Assembly (NCBI RefSeq): GCF_038003045.1
Contig: NZ_JBBOOK010000001.1
Span: 1,674,001 to 1,738,000, forward strand
Direction: 5' to 3'
DNA length: 64,000 nt
Origin: Sporosarcina sp. FSL W7-1349
GTDB taxonomy: Bacteria > Bacillota > Bacilli > Bacillales_A > Planococcaceae
Shown: piece by piece, positions 42,729 to 51,200 of the stretch
How the letters are laid out: each line of letters begins with the position of its first letter
Position numbering within the stretch: the stretch's first letter is position 1
Notes under the pieces: generated by a model
What the model saw: only the letters and a program-made list of their open reading frames with translations
Told to the model about the DNA's origin: nothing
Database searches by the model: none
Translations under genes and position numbers: made by a program

Positions 42729-43469
42729 ATGAAATTTGATATTATAGGCGATATCCACGGTTGTTACGACGAACTATTAGCATTGATTGACAAACTGGGC
42801 TATGAAATGAAACATGATGTACCGATCCATCCAGATGGCCGGAAGCTTGCATTCGTCGGGGACGCAATGGACCGCGGTCCGAATTCACTGGAAACATTAG
42901 AACTATTATTCCGCATGCAGGACGACAGAATTCTACATTATTCCCCGGGAAATCATTGTAATAAATTTTACCGCTTCGCAAAAGGGAATCATGTCGAACA
43001 AGTTCACGGCCTTGAAACGACGGTCGCCGAGTTGAATGGACTCCCGAGCGGCAAGCGTCTTGATTTTCTAAAACGGTATCGGAAATTTTACGAAGCCTTG
43101 GAACTCTATCAAATATTGGACGATGGGAAACTGGTCATCGCACATGCCGGCATACGGGAAAGCATGATCGGCGAACCGGAATCAAAAAAAATCCGAGTGT
43201 TCGTAACGTATGGCGATGTCACCGGTGAACGACATCCGGATGGGCGGCCAGTCAGGAGGGATTGGGCCAAAACGTATAAAGGCTCTCCTTTCATCGTCTA
43301 TGGCCATACACCTGTCCGGAAGGCCCGTTTCCTGAATAATACGGTGAACATCGACACCGGTTGTGTTTTCGGCGGCACCTTGACCGCCCTCCGCTATCCC
43401 GAGATGGTAATTGTCGATACACCATCCCTGCAGCCTTATATGCCCGACCGATTTACAGTTTTCGACTGA
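42729..43469 (+). CDS. prpE: Bis(5'-nucleosyl)-tetraphosphatase PrpE
   Basis: 246-residue calcineurin-type phosphatase cleaving Ap4A symmetrically and acting as a phosphatase in Bacillus. GDIHGCYDELLALI, FVGDAMDRGPNSLETL, PGNHCNKF (usual GNHD as GNHC), VIAHAG and VYGHTPV are the metallophosphatase boxes. ATG 42729 follows GGGTGAG. Its 3' end overlaps the convergent rluD-like gene by 17 nt. Confidence 0.92.
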   Translation: MKFDIIGDIHGCYDELLALIDKLGYEMKHDVPIHPDGRKLAFVGDAMDRGPNSLETLELLFRMQDDRILHYSPGNHCNKFYRFAKGNHVEQVHGLETTVAELNGLPSGKRLDFLKRYRKFYEALELYQILDDGKLVIAHAGIRESMIGEPESKKIRVFVTYGDVTGERHPDGRPVRRDWAKTYKGSPFIVYGHTPVRKARFLNNTVNIDTGCVFGGTLTALRYPEMVIVDTPSLQPYMPDRFTVFD

Positions 43470-44388
43470 TGACGCCATGATCCTTACTGATAAGTTGCAG
43501 CATGTCTGCGGGGATTTCACTTCGGAACATCATTTCTTCTCCAGTTAATGGATGAACGAATCCCAGCACCCCGCAGTGCAATGCCTGCCGCTCGATCAAC
43601 TTTCTCGCCCCCCCATATAGGTCATCCCCCGCCAATGGGTGCCCGGACCATTGCAAATGGACCCGGATCTGATGCGTCCTTCCTGTATGCAGGACAAGGG
43701 AAATGAAAGAGAGTTCTTCCCCATTCACCCTGTGATGGGAAAGCAACTCGACATCCGTCCTCGCATATTTCCCATCTTCCCGAACTTCCCTTTCAATAAT
43801 ACTTCCCTCTTTCCGTCCGATCGGCTGCTCGATTGTGAATCGGCCGGATGGAAGATGCCCTTCCGCAATCGCCAAATAATTCCGGTAAATACCCCGCACT
43901 TTAAACTGCTCGCTCAATAAATGATGAATATGACGATTTTTTGCAATGCAAAGCAATCCCGACGTGTCCCGGTCCAAGCGCGTGACAATGTGGACCGTCG
44001 CCGGAACCCCTTCCTTTTTAAATTTCCCTGCCACCCAATTGGCAAGGGAACCGTCCGGGTGATCCCTCGACGGAATTGTGCTCCGGTTTGCAGGCTTGTC
44101 TAAAATGAGCAAAGCTTCATCTTCATAAATGACGGAAAGGGCTCCGTCTTCAGGTCGAAGCCCTTCACTTGGACGCTCCTCCGGAAAAACCACTGTCACC
44201 CGGTCGCCAGACACGAGCGGATGCCGTACCGTACGTTCCGTGCCGTTCACTTGGAGGGCCCCGCCTTCATACTTCAACGCAGTCAACGTCCTTTTTGAGA
44301 TCCCTTTGGAATGAAGGAATTCCCGCAGTAGGATATTTTGTTCTTCCACCTCGAATTGAAGTCGAAACCGGAAATCGGGCTTATTCAT
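43453..44388 (-). CDS. RluD-family 23S rRNA pseudouridine synthase (YjbO-like)
   Basis: 311 residues from ATG 44388. It has an N-terminal S4-like region ([20 protein letters not shown]) and the RluA/D catalytic core with [19 protein letters not shown] (catalytic Asp), then [20 protein letters not shown] and GDDLYGG. Converts uridines to pseudouridine in 23S rRNA, as YjbO presumably does. Its start overlaps the end of nadK by 8 nt, so the relQ-nadK-rluD genes are translationally linked. Confidence 0.91.
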   Translation of the reverse strand: MNKPDFRFRLQFEVEEQNILLREFLHSKGISKRTLTALKYEGGALQVNGTERTVRHPLVSGDRVTVVFPEERPSEGLRPEDGALSVIYEDEALLILDKPANRSTIPSRDHPDGSLANWVAGKFKKEGVPATVHIVTRLDRDTSGLLCIAKNRHIHHLLSEQFKVRGIYRNYLAIAEGHLPSGRFTIEQPIGRKEGSIIEREVREDGKYARTDVELLSHHRVNGEELSFISLVLHTGRTHQIRVHLQWSGHPLAGDDLYGGARKLIERQALHCGVLGFVHPLTGEEMMFRSEIPADMLQLISKDHGVISRKL

Positions 44389-45190
44389 TTTCCACTTCAC
44401 TCGCGACGAATGAGTCGGAGACCCGTTTCCAGAAGGGGAATGGTCGGAATCTGGCAAACCGGACCTTTTCCTCCGCTACCTTGTATTCAATCGATTTCAC
44501 ATCTTTATGAAGCAATTGTAGATGATCGATCGTCAACATGAAATCCGGCCCATTCACCGGAACGAGCATCAAGCTATGGTGTTTCGGCAAAACGAGTGGC
44601 GATCCGACCGTCCGGAAGACCCGGTTATTGATGGATGCCATTTCCGTCAATTGAAGTGCCGGGATGGCCGGATGGATGATGGCTCCTCCAAGCGCTTTAT
44701 TATAAGCGGTGGAGCCGGATGGCGTGGAAATACATAAGCCGTCGCCCCGGAATCGCTCAAAATGCTCCCCATTTAACTCGACATCCATGACGAACGTCAC
44801 TTCCGGGGACTTGACCGTCGATTCATTCAGCGCCAAATATTTAGTGCTCTTCTGGTAATGCTGATAATTAATCGTCACTTCGAGCAGCGGATAATCCGCC
44901 GCTTCATATTCTTTTCGCGCAATGGCAATGACAAGTTTTTCAATTTCAGAAGGTTTCCAATCCGCATAGAATCCAAGATGGCCTGTATGAATTCCGACAA
45001 ACGACGTATCCTCCAATCGATGGATATATTTATGGAACGCATGGAGAAGCGTGCCATCACCGCCGATCGAAAGGACGATTTCTGGCTCTTCTTCATCAAA
45101 AACCAAGCCAAACTCCGTCAAATATTTTTTAGCCTGCTCCATTAGCTCGTTCGATAATTTATCATTTCTTGACTGGATTGCGAATTTCAT
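44381..45190 (-). CDS. nadK: NAD kinase
   Basis: 269-residue cytosolic ATP-dependent NAD kinase. [17 protein letters not shown] (GGDGT box with catalytic Asp), [13 protein letters not shown], and [20 protein letters not shown] are diagnostic. It makes NADP from NAD. Its ATG overlaps the relQ stop by four bases (ATGA). B. subtilis NadF (YjbN) sits in the same position. Confidence 0.94.
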   Translation of the reverse strand: MKFAIQSRNDKLSNELMEQAKKYLTEFGLVFDEEEPEIVLSIGGDGTLLHAFHKYIHRLEDTSFVGIHTGHLGFYADWKPSEIEKLVIAIARKEYEAADYPLLEVTINYQHYQKSTKYLALNESTVKSPEVTFVMDVELNGEHFERFRGDGLCISTPSGSTAYNKALGGAIIHPAIPALQLTEMASINNRVFRTVGSPLVLPKHHSLMLVPVNGPDFMLTIDHLQLLHKDVKSIEYKVAEEKVRFARFRPFPFWKRVSDSFVASEVENE

Positions 45191-45864
45191 CCCTTTCGCC
45201 CTCCCTTCTTTTTCTTATTCGAATAACTCCGATTGGCCGTTTCTTTATAGGCCGTGAAATATTGCTGTGCCTCTTGGATTTCATCGCGAATTTGCGACAT
45301 TTCTTCATCCAGCTGAAAGGCCGCTTCTGCAGCGCGCTCCAACCGTTGCCGAATCTTTTCAGGCATTTCGCCCTCGTATTTATAGTTCAAGGAGTGTTCG
45401 ATAGATGCCCAGAAATTCATCGATAACGTACGGATCTGGATTTCGGCGAAGATTGTCTTCTCCCCATGAATCGTCTGTACCGGATATTCGATGATCATAT
45501 GGTACGACCGATAACCGCTCGGCTTTTTCCGGGCGATGTAATCCCGCTCCTCAACCACCCGTATATCTTTCCGTTCCCGCAAGGCATCCACGACCGTCCG
45601 GATATCATCGACAAACTGGCACATAATACGGAGACCCGCGATATCCGGGATCTCTGCAGCAAGTTCACTCGACGGTATAAAAGGGATTCCTTTTTCCAAC
45701 GTTTTGTCGTAAATACTCGGAAGCGGTTTGACCCGTCCAGTCACGAATTCGACCGGCGTGTGGACTTCCTCCAATTCATATTGGGCGCGCAACCCTTTCA
45801 GCTTTACCTTCAATTCGGAGACCGCTTGTTTATACGGTTGTAGAAATTCATTCCACTCTTTCAA
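45187..45864 (-). CDS. relQ: Small alarmone synthetase RelQ (GTP pyrophosphokinase)
   Basis: 225-residue synthetase-only (p)ppGpp synthase, the YjbM/SAS1 type. [50 protein letters not shown] and [20 protein letters not shown] are the RelA_SpoT synthase motifs. There is no HD hydrolase or ACT domain. The C-terminal helix and basic tail (KKKKGGRKG) follow. Makes ppGpp from ATP and GDP under cell-envelope stress. Coupled to nadK. Confidence 0.95.
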   Translation of the reverse strand: MKEWNEFLQPYKQAVSELKVKLKGLRAQYELEEVHTPVEFVTGRVKPLPSIYDKTLEKGIPFIPSSELAAEIPDIAGLRIMCQFVDDIRTVVDALRERKDIRVVEERDYIARKKPSGYRSYHMIIEYPVQTIHGEKTIFAEIQIRTLSMNFWASIEHSLNYKYEGEMPEKIRQRLERAAEAAFQLDEEMSQIRDEIQEAQQYFTAYKETANRSYSNKKKKGGRKG

Positions 45865-45882
45865 ATGGATCCCCCCTTGCCC

Positions 45883-46272
45883 TTATTCCGCATCCTGCAA
45901 AATCGAACCGAAAGCGTGCTCGACAGATGTGGAAAAGGCCTCCCCATAATTATCGTTACCCTCTATGTTATAAACTAGCATCGTCAGTTCTTCCTTGAAT
46001 CCGACGAGCGGAATGATGTCATCTTGCCAGGAGAGGACGGGATCGACGCCTGTTTCTAAAGCGTCCACCATGTGCGGCCAGACGTTCTCCGGAAAACGGA
46101 GCTGCCCATACCCTTCTTCTTGTTCAAATAAATAAACGAATGCCAGCCCATCTGAATCCGTGATCATTTTTCCGGCTGGTTCACCCGTAGGACGGCTAGC
46201 GGTATCATTCATTACAAAATGGATTTTTCCATCTGATTCGAATCCGCGTTCTACAATATTTTGAATAGCCAC
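45883..46272 (-). CDS. yjbL: UPF0738 family protein YjbL
   Basis: 129 residues of unknown function, like B. subtilis YjbL: FVMNDTASRPTGEPAGKMIT, LRFPENVWPHMVDALETGVD and FKEELTMLVYNIEGNDNYGE. GTG start with AAGAGAG upstream. Located 18 nt upstream of relQ and likely in its operon. Confidence 0.8.
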   Translation of the reverse strand: MAIQNIVERGFESDGKIHFVMNDTASRPTGEPAGKMITDSDGLAFVYLFEQEEGYGQLRFPENVWPHMVDALETGVDPVLSWQDDIIPLVGFKEELTMLVYNIEGNDNYGEAFSTSVEHAFGSILQDAE

Positions 46273-46413
46273 ACTCTCTTCTTCCCTTCACATGTCTTTA
46301 CGTTCAGTCTACCATATAGGAGGCGGTGGTGCAGTTCAGATGATGTGTTTTTCACCTTTAATTGGTATAATAGAGAAGAAGGCCAGTCCATGATGTCGAA
46401 AGGAATGAGAAGG

Positions 46414-47100
46414 ATGGATGTACGTTCAATCCGTACATTGATGGAAATCAATTCACTGCAATCCCTTGGAAGCGTCCAATCGTATGCGGACCTATCCAAT
46501 TCCTCACCCGCCCTGTTTCAAATGATGCTCGAGGATATGATCCAAAGTACTTCCATGACGGACTCCTTGTCATCCGTATCGACCATGACAATTGAATCCG
46601 CAACGTCACCAGACCCATTGCGGTACGGTGGGATGAACCCGGTTTTCATTCCTGATATGTTCTCTCCCGTACAAGCTAACAATATAGTAAACCTTCCGGC
46701 TACGCGACAGACTGATGCGAGTGAAGGTGCATATGCAACTATCATTAAACAGGCAGCTGAGAAATATAATATACCCGAAAAGCTGATTGCTTCGGTCATC
46801 CGGCAAGAATCCAATTTCAACAATACAGTGGTGAGCCGGGCAGGTGCCCAAGGGCTGATGCAGCTCATGCCAGGCACGGCGAGATTTCTTGGAGTGACTA
46901 ATAGTTTTGACCCCGTCCAGAATATTATGGGGGGCACGAAATATTTGCGCCAAATGCTGGATCAATTCGGCGGCAATATCGAGCATGCGCTCGCCGCTTA
47001 TAATGCGGGACCTGGAAATGTGAAAAAGCATGGCGGGATTCCTCCGTTCAAAGAAACCCAACAATATGTCAAGAAAGTGCTTGGCTATTTTCAGGGGTGA
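46414..47100 (+). CDS. yjbJ: Lytic transglycosylase (SLT domain), YjbJ-like
   Basis: 228 residues. About 110 residues of Ser/Met-rich N-terminal region precede an SLT domain: EKLIASVIRQESNFNNTVVS (catalytic Glu in RQES), AGAQGLMQLMPGTARFLGV and HALAAYNAGPGNVKKHGG. It cleaves peptidoglycan glycan strands. No clear signal peptide is seen. ATG 46414 is 9 nt from AAAGGA; alternatives upstream lack spacing. Confidence 0.89.
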   Translation: MDVRSIRTLMEINSLQSLGSVQSYADLSNSSPALFQMMLEDMIQSTSMTDSLSSVSTMTIESATSPDPLRYGGMNPVFIPDMFSPVQANNIVNLPATRQTDASEGAYATIIKQAAEKYNIPEKLIASVIRQESNFNNTVVSRAGAQGLMQLMPGTARFLGVTNSFDPVQNIMGGTKYLRQMLDQFGGNIEHALAAYNAGPGNVKKHGGIPPFKETQQYVKKVLGYFQG

Positions 47101-47252
47101 ACAGGAAATGGCCAACCTCTGGAATGGGCGTAATCCTTGAACGGCCCTGTTTGCGAGGCCTATCGCATTTGTCACCTAAGCTGTTTTATTTGTGAAAGAT
47201 CTGTGGGATTGATAGAATGTCAATACAGTCAGAGCAAAGGAGATTGACATAT

Positions 47253-47645
47253 ATGACTCGAAAACCTTTGATCCCTTATGAGGAGATCGGTGCGGAAAAG
47301 TTGTCGGACCTAATCGATAGATTTTATGAGAAAGTTGCAAAGCACCCGGACTTGTACCCGATTTTCCCAGATGACCTGACGGAAACAGCACGGAAACAAA
47401 AACAATTTCAAACCCAATATTTAGGTGGACCTAATTTATATACGGAAGAACACGGCCATCCGATGATGAAAGCACGCCATATGCCTTTTCCCATCACGCC
47501 GGTGCGGGCGGAGGCATGGCTTTCTTGTATGTCTGAAGCGATGGATGAAGTGGGACTCGAAGGGCCCTTTCGGGAAATGTACTACAAGCGCCTCGTCATG
47601 ACTGCACATCATATGGTCAATCGTATCGGGGAGGATCGTCCGTGA
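47253..47645 (+). CDS. yjbI: Truncated haemoglobin (YjbI, group II globin)
   Basis: 130-residue 2-on-2 globin. LIPYEEIGAEKLSDLIDRFY, FPITPVRAEAWLSCMSEAMD and the Phe/Tyr-rich FQTQYLGGP fit group II. Distal and proximal positions include H in HGHPMMKARHMPF (proximal His). AAAGGAG precedes ATG 47253. Its stop overlaps the spxH start by 4 nt (GTGA). In Staphylococcus and Bacillus these two genes are also coupled. Confidence 0.92.
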   Translation: MTRKPLIPYEEIGAEKLSDLIDRFYEKVAKHPDLYPIFPDDLTETARKQKQFQTQYLGGPNLYTEEHGHPMMKARHMPFPITPVRAEAWLSCMSEAMDEVGLEGPFREMYYKRLVMTAHHMVNRIGEDRP

Positions 47646-48457
47646 ATCGGCGAATCCTTTTGGACAATCCGATCAGTCCGTCGTCAGCAACGACCCGGCC
47701 GATCGAATTGTATGTTTTCATCGATCCGCTTTGTACCGACTGCTGGTTGCTGCAGCCGATTTTGCGTAAATTGCAAATCCAGTACGAGCGCTATTTCACA
47801 CTTCGGATTGCTCTTCGGACATCCATGCCGGCGATGAACATGAAATGTCTCGAAACGAATGAGGATCCGAAGGCTTGTAGTAAACTACACCCTTCCTTTC
47901 CAAGCATTGCTGTCAAAGCCGCCGAGTTTCAAGGAAAGCGAGCCGGGTTCCGGTTTCTCTCCAAAATGTTGGAATATTCATTTTTAAAATCCCGCAATGT
48001 CTCCTCCTTTTCGGTTCTTGTGGAGATTGCGAAAAAGGTCAATCTGGACGTCGACGAGTTCATCCGTGACTTTTCATCCAAAAACGTCCTGCGCGCTTTA
48101 CAAGTGGATTTATATTTAGCAAGCGAAATGGAAGTTGAAACAGCCCCGACCTTTGTTTATTTTAATGAAAATATCGAAGATGAAGGGTTGAAAGTGAGCG
48201 GTCTCTACACCTTTGCCGTGTATGAACAAATTCTCGAAGAGCTCCTCGGGGAATCGCTATTCCCTGACCTGCCTCCGACGCTCGATGACCTGCTTCATCG
48301 TTTCGACACCTTGACGACGGAAGAGATCGCCGACATCTACCGGATATCCGAAAAATCCGCAGAACGCGAACTCAAAAAACGTCTCCTGCAACAACATGTG
48401 GAACGTCTCCTCGTCCAAGACACTACGCTTTGGCGTAGAAAGCCTACGACTTTATAA
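47642..48457 (+). CDS. spxH: ClpXP adaptor SpxH (YjbH)
   Basis: 271-residue DsbA/thioredoxin-like adaptor. VFIDPLCTDCWLLQPILRKL carries the CxxC, and LRTSMPAMNMKCLETNEDPK follows. The N-terminal His/Cys-rich Zn region of some SpxH is reduced here. It binds Spx and presents it to ClpXP; aggregates under stress release Spx. spx itself is 7 kb away. The C-terminal lobe ends in KRLLQQHVERL. Confidence 0.92.
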   Translation: MNRRILLDNPISPSSATTRPIELYVFIDPLCTDCWLLQPILRKLQIQYERYFTLRIALRTSMPAMNMKCLETNEDPKACSKLHPSFPSIAVKAAEFQGKRAGFRFLSKMLEYSFLKSRNVSSFSVLVEIAKKVNLDVDEFIRDFSSKNVLRALQVDLYLASEMEVETAPTFVYFNENIEDEGLKVSGLYTFAVYEQILEELLGESLFPDLPPTLDDLLHRFDTLTTEEIADIYRISEKSAERELKKRLLQQHVERLLVQDTTLWRRKPTTL

Positions 48458-48465
48458 GTTTTTGG

Positions 48466-48505
48466 AAAGGCCTCACTGCTGGGATTTCTGGCGTGGGGCT
48501 TTTTT
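48466..48505 (+). terminator. Terminator of yjbI-spxH
   Basis: AAAGGCCTCACTGCTGG pairs with CTGGCGTGGGGCTTT (a few mismatches), ending in TTTTTT. Confidence 0.8.
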
Positions 48506-48595
48506 GTTCTTATTGCGTGGGGTGGTGGGTTGGGAGGGATGGGCCTTGCTGTTTGCTAGGATAAGTTTGACCTAGCCGGGACGGATCGACCGGGA

Positions 48596-49232
48596 CATGA
48601 CAGTTTGGCTGATCGCCCTTACAGTTTCACTGTTTGCCATGACAGTTCGGCCGCCCCATGACAGTTTCTGCTCGAGCCATGACAATTCGGGGGATTGCCC
48701 TTACAGTTTCACAGTTTGCCATGACAGTTCAACCGCCCCATGACAGTTTCCGCTGACAGTTCGGAGGATTGCCCTTACAGCACAGTTTGCCATGACAGTT
48801 CCACCGCCCCATGACAGTTTCTGCTCGAGCCATGACAGTTCGGGGGATTGCCCTTACAGTTTCACTGTTTGCCATGACAGTTCCACCGCCCCATGACAGT
48901 TTCTGCTCGAGCCATGACAATTCGGGGGATTGCCCTTACAGTTTCACTGTTTGCCATGACAGTTCAACCGCCCATGACAGTTTCTGCTCGAGCCATGACA
49001 ATTCGGGGGATTGCCCTTACAGTTTCACTGTTTGCCATGACAGTTCAACCGCCCCATGACAGTTTCCGCTCGAGCCATGACAGTTCGGAGGATTGCCCTT
49101 ACAGTTTCACAGTTCGCCATGACAGTTCCGCCGCCCCATGACAGTTTCTGCTCGAGCCATGACAGTTCGGGGGATTGCCCTTACAGTTCAAGGAGTCCCC
49201 CTCACAGTTTCGCAGTTTGTCATGACGGTTCG
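48596..49232. repeat. Direct-repeat array 1, eight ~82-bp units
   Basis: Units run about ATGACAGTTCGGGGGATTGC, CCTTACAGTTTCACTGTTTG, CCATGACAGTTCCACCGCCC, CATGACAGTTTCTGCTCGAG. Each has four (T)GACAGTT/TTACAGTT words with starts about 19-21 bp apart. The marker GCCCTTACAG recurs with spacings of about 82, 73, 80, 81, 81, 82 and 83 bp; one unit lost about 9 bp. Same orientation throughout. Contains no ribosome binding sites, so the open frames in it are not genes. Confidence 0.9.
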
Positions 49233-49416
49233 ACCATGCTGTCAAGTTTATTAGAACTATGGGGATATAATCGGTAAATCAAGACTGCAACACTGGTTTT
49301 TCAATGCAGCGGATTATCTTGGTAGCTTGCCAAAGCCATCATATTTTCCTTCAGGCCTTATCCTGTTCGAACCTACTCACTATAACAAGGAGAATCTGTA
49401 TAACAACTATCTTTAA
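49233..49416. other. Spacer between repeat array 1 and the NERD gene
   Basis: No gene or strong hairpin seen. Confidence 0.4.
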
Positions 49417-50355
49417 TCATTTATTCCCACTTTTGACTCCCGGTATATAAAAAGTAGCGGTCGATTTTCCTTTTTTAATTAAAGAAGATTTAGAAAGGGC
49501 ATAGCGGGCCGCATTTGAATCTTTTAATCCTAGAAACACCTTGCACTCTTCATTGGTTATTGTATTTTTCACAAGCTTTATCCAATCGGAAATCCCTTCA
49601 TTATAGGGATCCTCTGCCACCTTTCCACAGATCGTACAAAGCCAGGTTTCCCGGTTTTTCCGGTTAAGCAGGTTATTGCAATATCGGCAAAGTAATCCTC
49701 TCCGAAGCTCTTTGACATCTATACTATAGTAAGAACATAATGGATAGGGGTTAAAGCTGGCTTGATTCGCTAATATTTTCCTGGATATTTCGTGAATTTG
49801 CGATGGCTTCAAAATCGTTTCATAGGACTCTAGTTTCTGAAGATGATGCGGGATTTGTTTTTTGTACACGATTGGAAAGAATGGCGGGGCTTCTTTAACT
49901 ATGGTGTTTGGGTTGGAAAGAACAAGTAGCCCAATGGATTTCAGTTGGATACCTTGCTGGCGGAACCATTCATTTAAATTTGATTTATTCGTTTCAATTT
50001 GGGAATAAGGACAATTTAATATGGTTTCCTCGCCTGTTTCAAGTACTTGTCTAAGATGTGGAGGATTTTGAACAAACCGAATAATACCTTTGAGGTTTTT
50101 GACTTCTACTATTAATACAAATTTCTCAGATAAAATCAAAGTATCTACTTCAAATGTAAAACCGGATGAGGTTCTTAAGTGAACATTCGTCAATATTTGC
50201 GTCGACTTGGAAAATTGATAACGCTCTAAATACTGATCAGCATTGCATTCTCCTGAATACCCCATATTTATCCGATACAGTTGCGATTTTATCTCCGGGA
50301 CTTTTCGATGGTTTAAAGGCAACCGGGCCAATAAGCGTGGTAGCCCGTCGAGCAA
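49417..50355 (-). CDS. NERD-domain protein with a C-terminal zinc ribbon
   Basis: 312 residues. The NERD nuclease-related core is VDTLILSEKFVLIVEVKNLK (Asp and Glu/Lys of a PD-(D/E)xK site) preceded by TNVHLRTSSGFTFE. Later a CRYCNNLL...CTICGK pair of CxxC knuckles forms a likely zinc ribbon. Start is TTG 50355, 9 nt from GAGGAAG. NERD proteins are proposed to act on DNA, often plasmid or mobile contexts; activity is unproven. The gene is bracketed by the two repeat arrays, which are absent elsewhere in the window. Confidence 0.82.
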   Translation of the reverse strand: MLDGLPRLLARLPLNHRKVPEIKSQLYRINMGYSGECNADQYLERYQFSKSTQILTNVHLRTSSGFTFEVDTLILSEKFVLIVEVKNLKGIIRFVQNPPHLRQVLETGEETILNCPYSQIETNKSNLNEWFRQQGIQLKSIGLLVLSNPNTIVKEAPPFFPIVYKKQIPHHLQKLESYETILKPSQIHEISRKILANQASFNPYPLCSYYSIDVKELRRGLLCRYCNNLLNRKNRETWLCTICGKVAEDPYNEGISDWIKLVKNTITNEECKVFLGLKDSNAARYALSKSSLIKKGKSTATFYIPGVKSGNK

Positions 50356-50478
50356 AACGGGTGGCTTCCTCTGTATTCCCTTTCGTATCGCCTTTCAGCT
50401 CCTCTCCTTTTTCTGACTATTCAGCTCTAGCATACATAAGTTCTACTCGCTATTCAATAATTCGGGAGAAAAAATTGT

Positions 50479-50887
50479 CGAGCCATGACAGTTTGTGAAG
50501 TTGTCCTTACAGTTTCACAGTTTGCCATGACAGTTCCGCCGCACCATGATAGTTTTCACTCGAGCCATGACAGTTCAAAGGATTGCCCTTACAGTTTCAC
50601 AATTTGCCATGACAGTTCCGCCGCCCCATGACAGTTTTCGCTAGGGCCATGACAGTTCAGAGGATTGCCCTTACAGTTCGACAGTTTGCCATGACAGTTC
50701 CGCCGCCCCATGACAGTTTTCGCTCGAGCCATGACAGGTCAAAGGATTGCCCTTACAGTTACACAATTTGCCATGACAGTTCGGCCGCACCATGATAGTT
50801 TTCATTCGGGCCATGACAGGTCAAAGGATTGCCCTTACAGTTTCACAGTTTGCCATGACAGTTCCGCCGCCCCATGACAGTTTTCAA
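50479..50887. repeat. Direct-repeat array 2, five ~82-bp units
   Basis: The same unit as array 1, with small changes (CCGCCGCCCC, TTTTCGCTCGAG). The marker CCTTACAGTT recurs at about 82-bp intervals in five units, same orientation as array 1. It lies upstream of the NERD gene start, about 120 bp away. Confidence 0.9.
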
Positions 50888-50937
50888 TAGGACCAAGAAA
50901 CCGAATAATCGTGGCAAGCGGAATCTCAAACAAAACG

Positions 50938-50977
50938 AAAAGAGCACCCACTCCTGGGGGGAAGTGGATGCTCTTTT
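50938..50977. terminator. Hairpin after repeat array 2
   Basis: AAAAGAGCACCCACT pairs with AAGTGGATGCTCTTTT (one mismatch). Bidirectional shape. Confidence 0.7.
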
Positions 50978-51151
50978 ACAAAGGGAATGGGAGAAATGTT
51001 CACGTTCAAACAAAAGGGGTGTATGTTTGGGATTGTGATTTATTTCACATCCTTAATTTATCATAAAATAATAGTAACATCAACATTTCACAATAAAGTT
51101 CACGAATTTGTAACATTTAACACCCAATTTCCGTTCACATCTGTTATACAG

Positions 51152-51194
51152 AAAAACCCCTTTTCCGCTAGCAGTCCACGGATTAAGGGGTTTC
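51152..51194 (-). terminator. Terminator of pepF
   Basis: AAACCCCTT and AAGGGGTTT around a 22-nt loop containing GTGGACTGCTAGCGG on the minus strand, followed by TTTTCTG. Confidence 0.7.
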
Positions 51195-51200
51195 CTCGTT

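Noticed and set aside
48811..49277. Long plus-strand open frames within repeat array 1 (MTVSARAMTV.., HDSFCSSHD.. type)
   Set aside because: They arise because the repeat unit lacks stops in two frames. There is no ribosome binding site, and composition is that of the DNA repeat.
48596..50887. CRISPR array
   Set aside because: Units are contiguous and similar along their whole ~82 bp with no unique spacers, and there are no cas genes.
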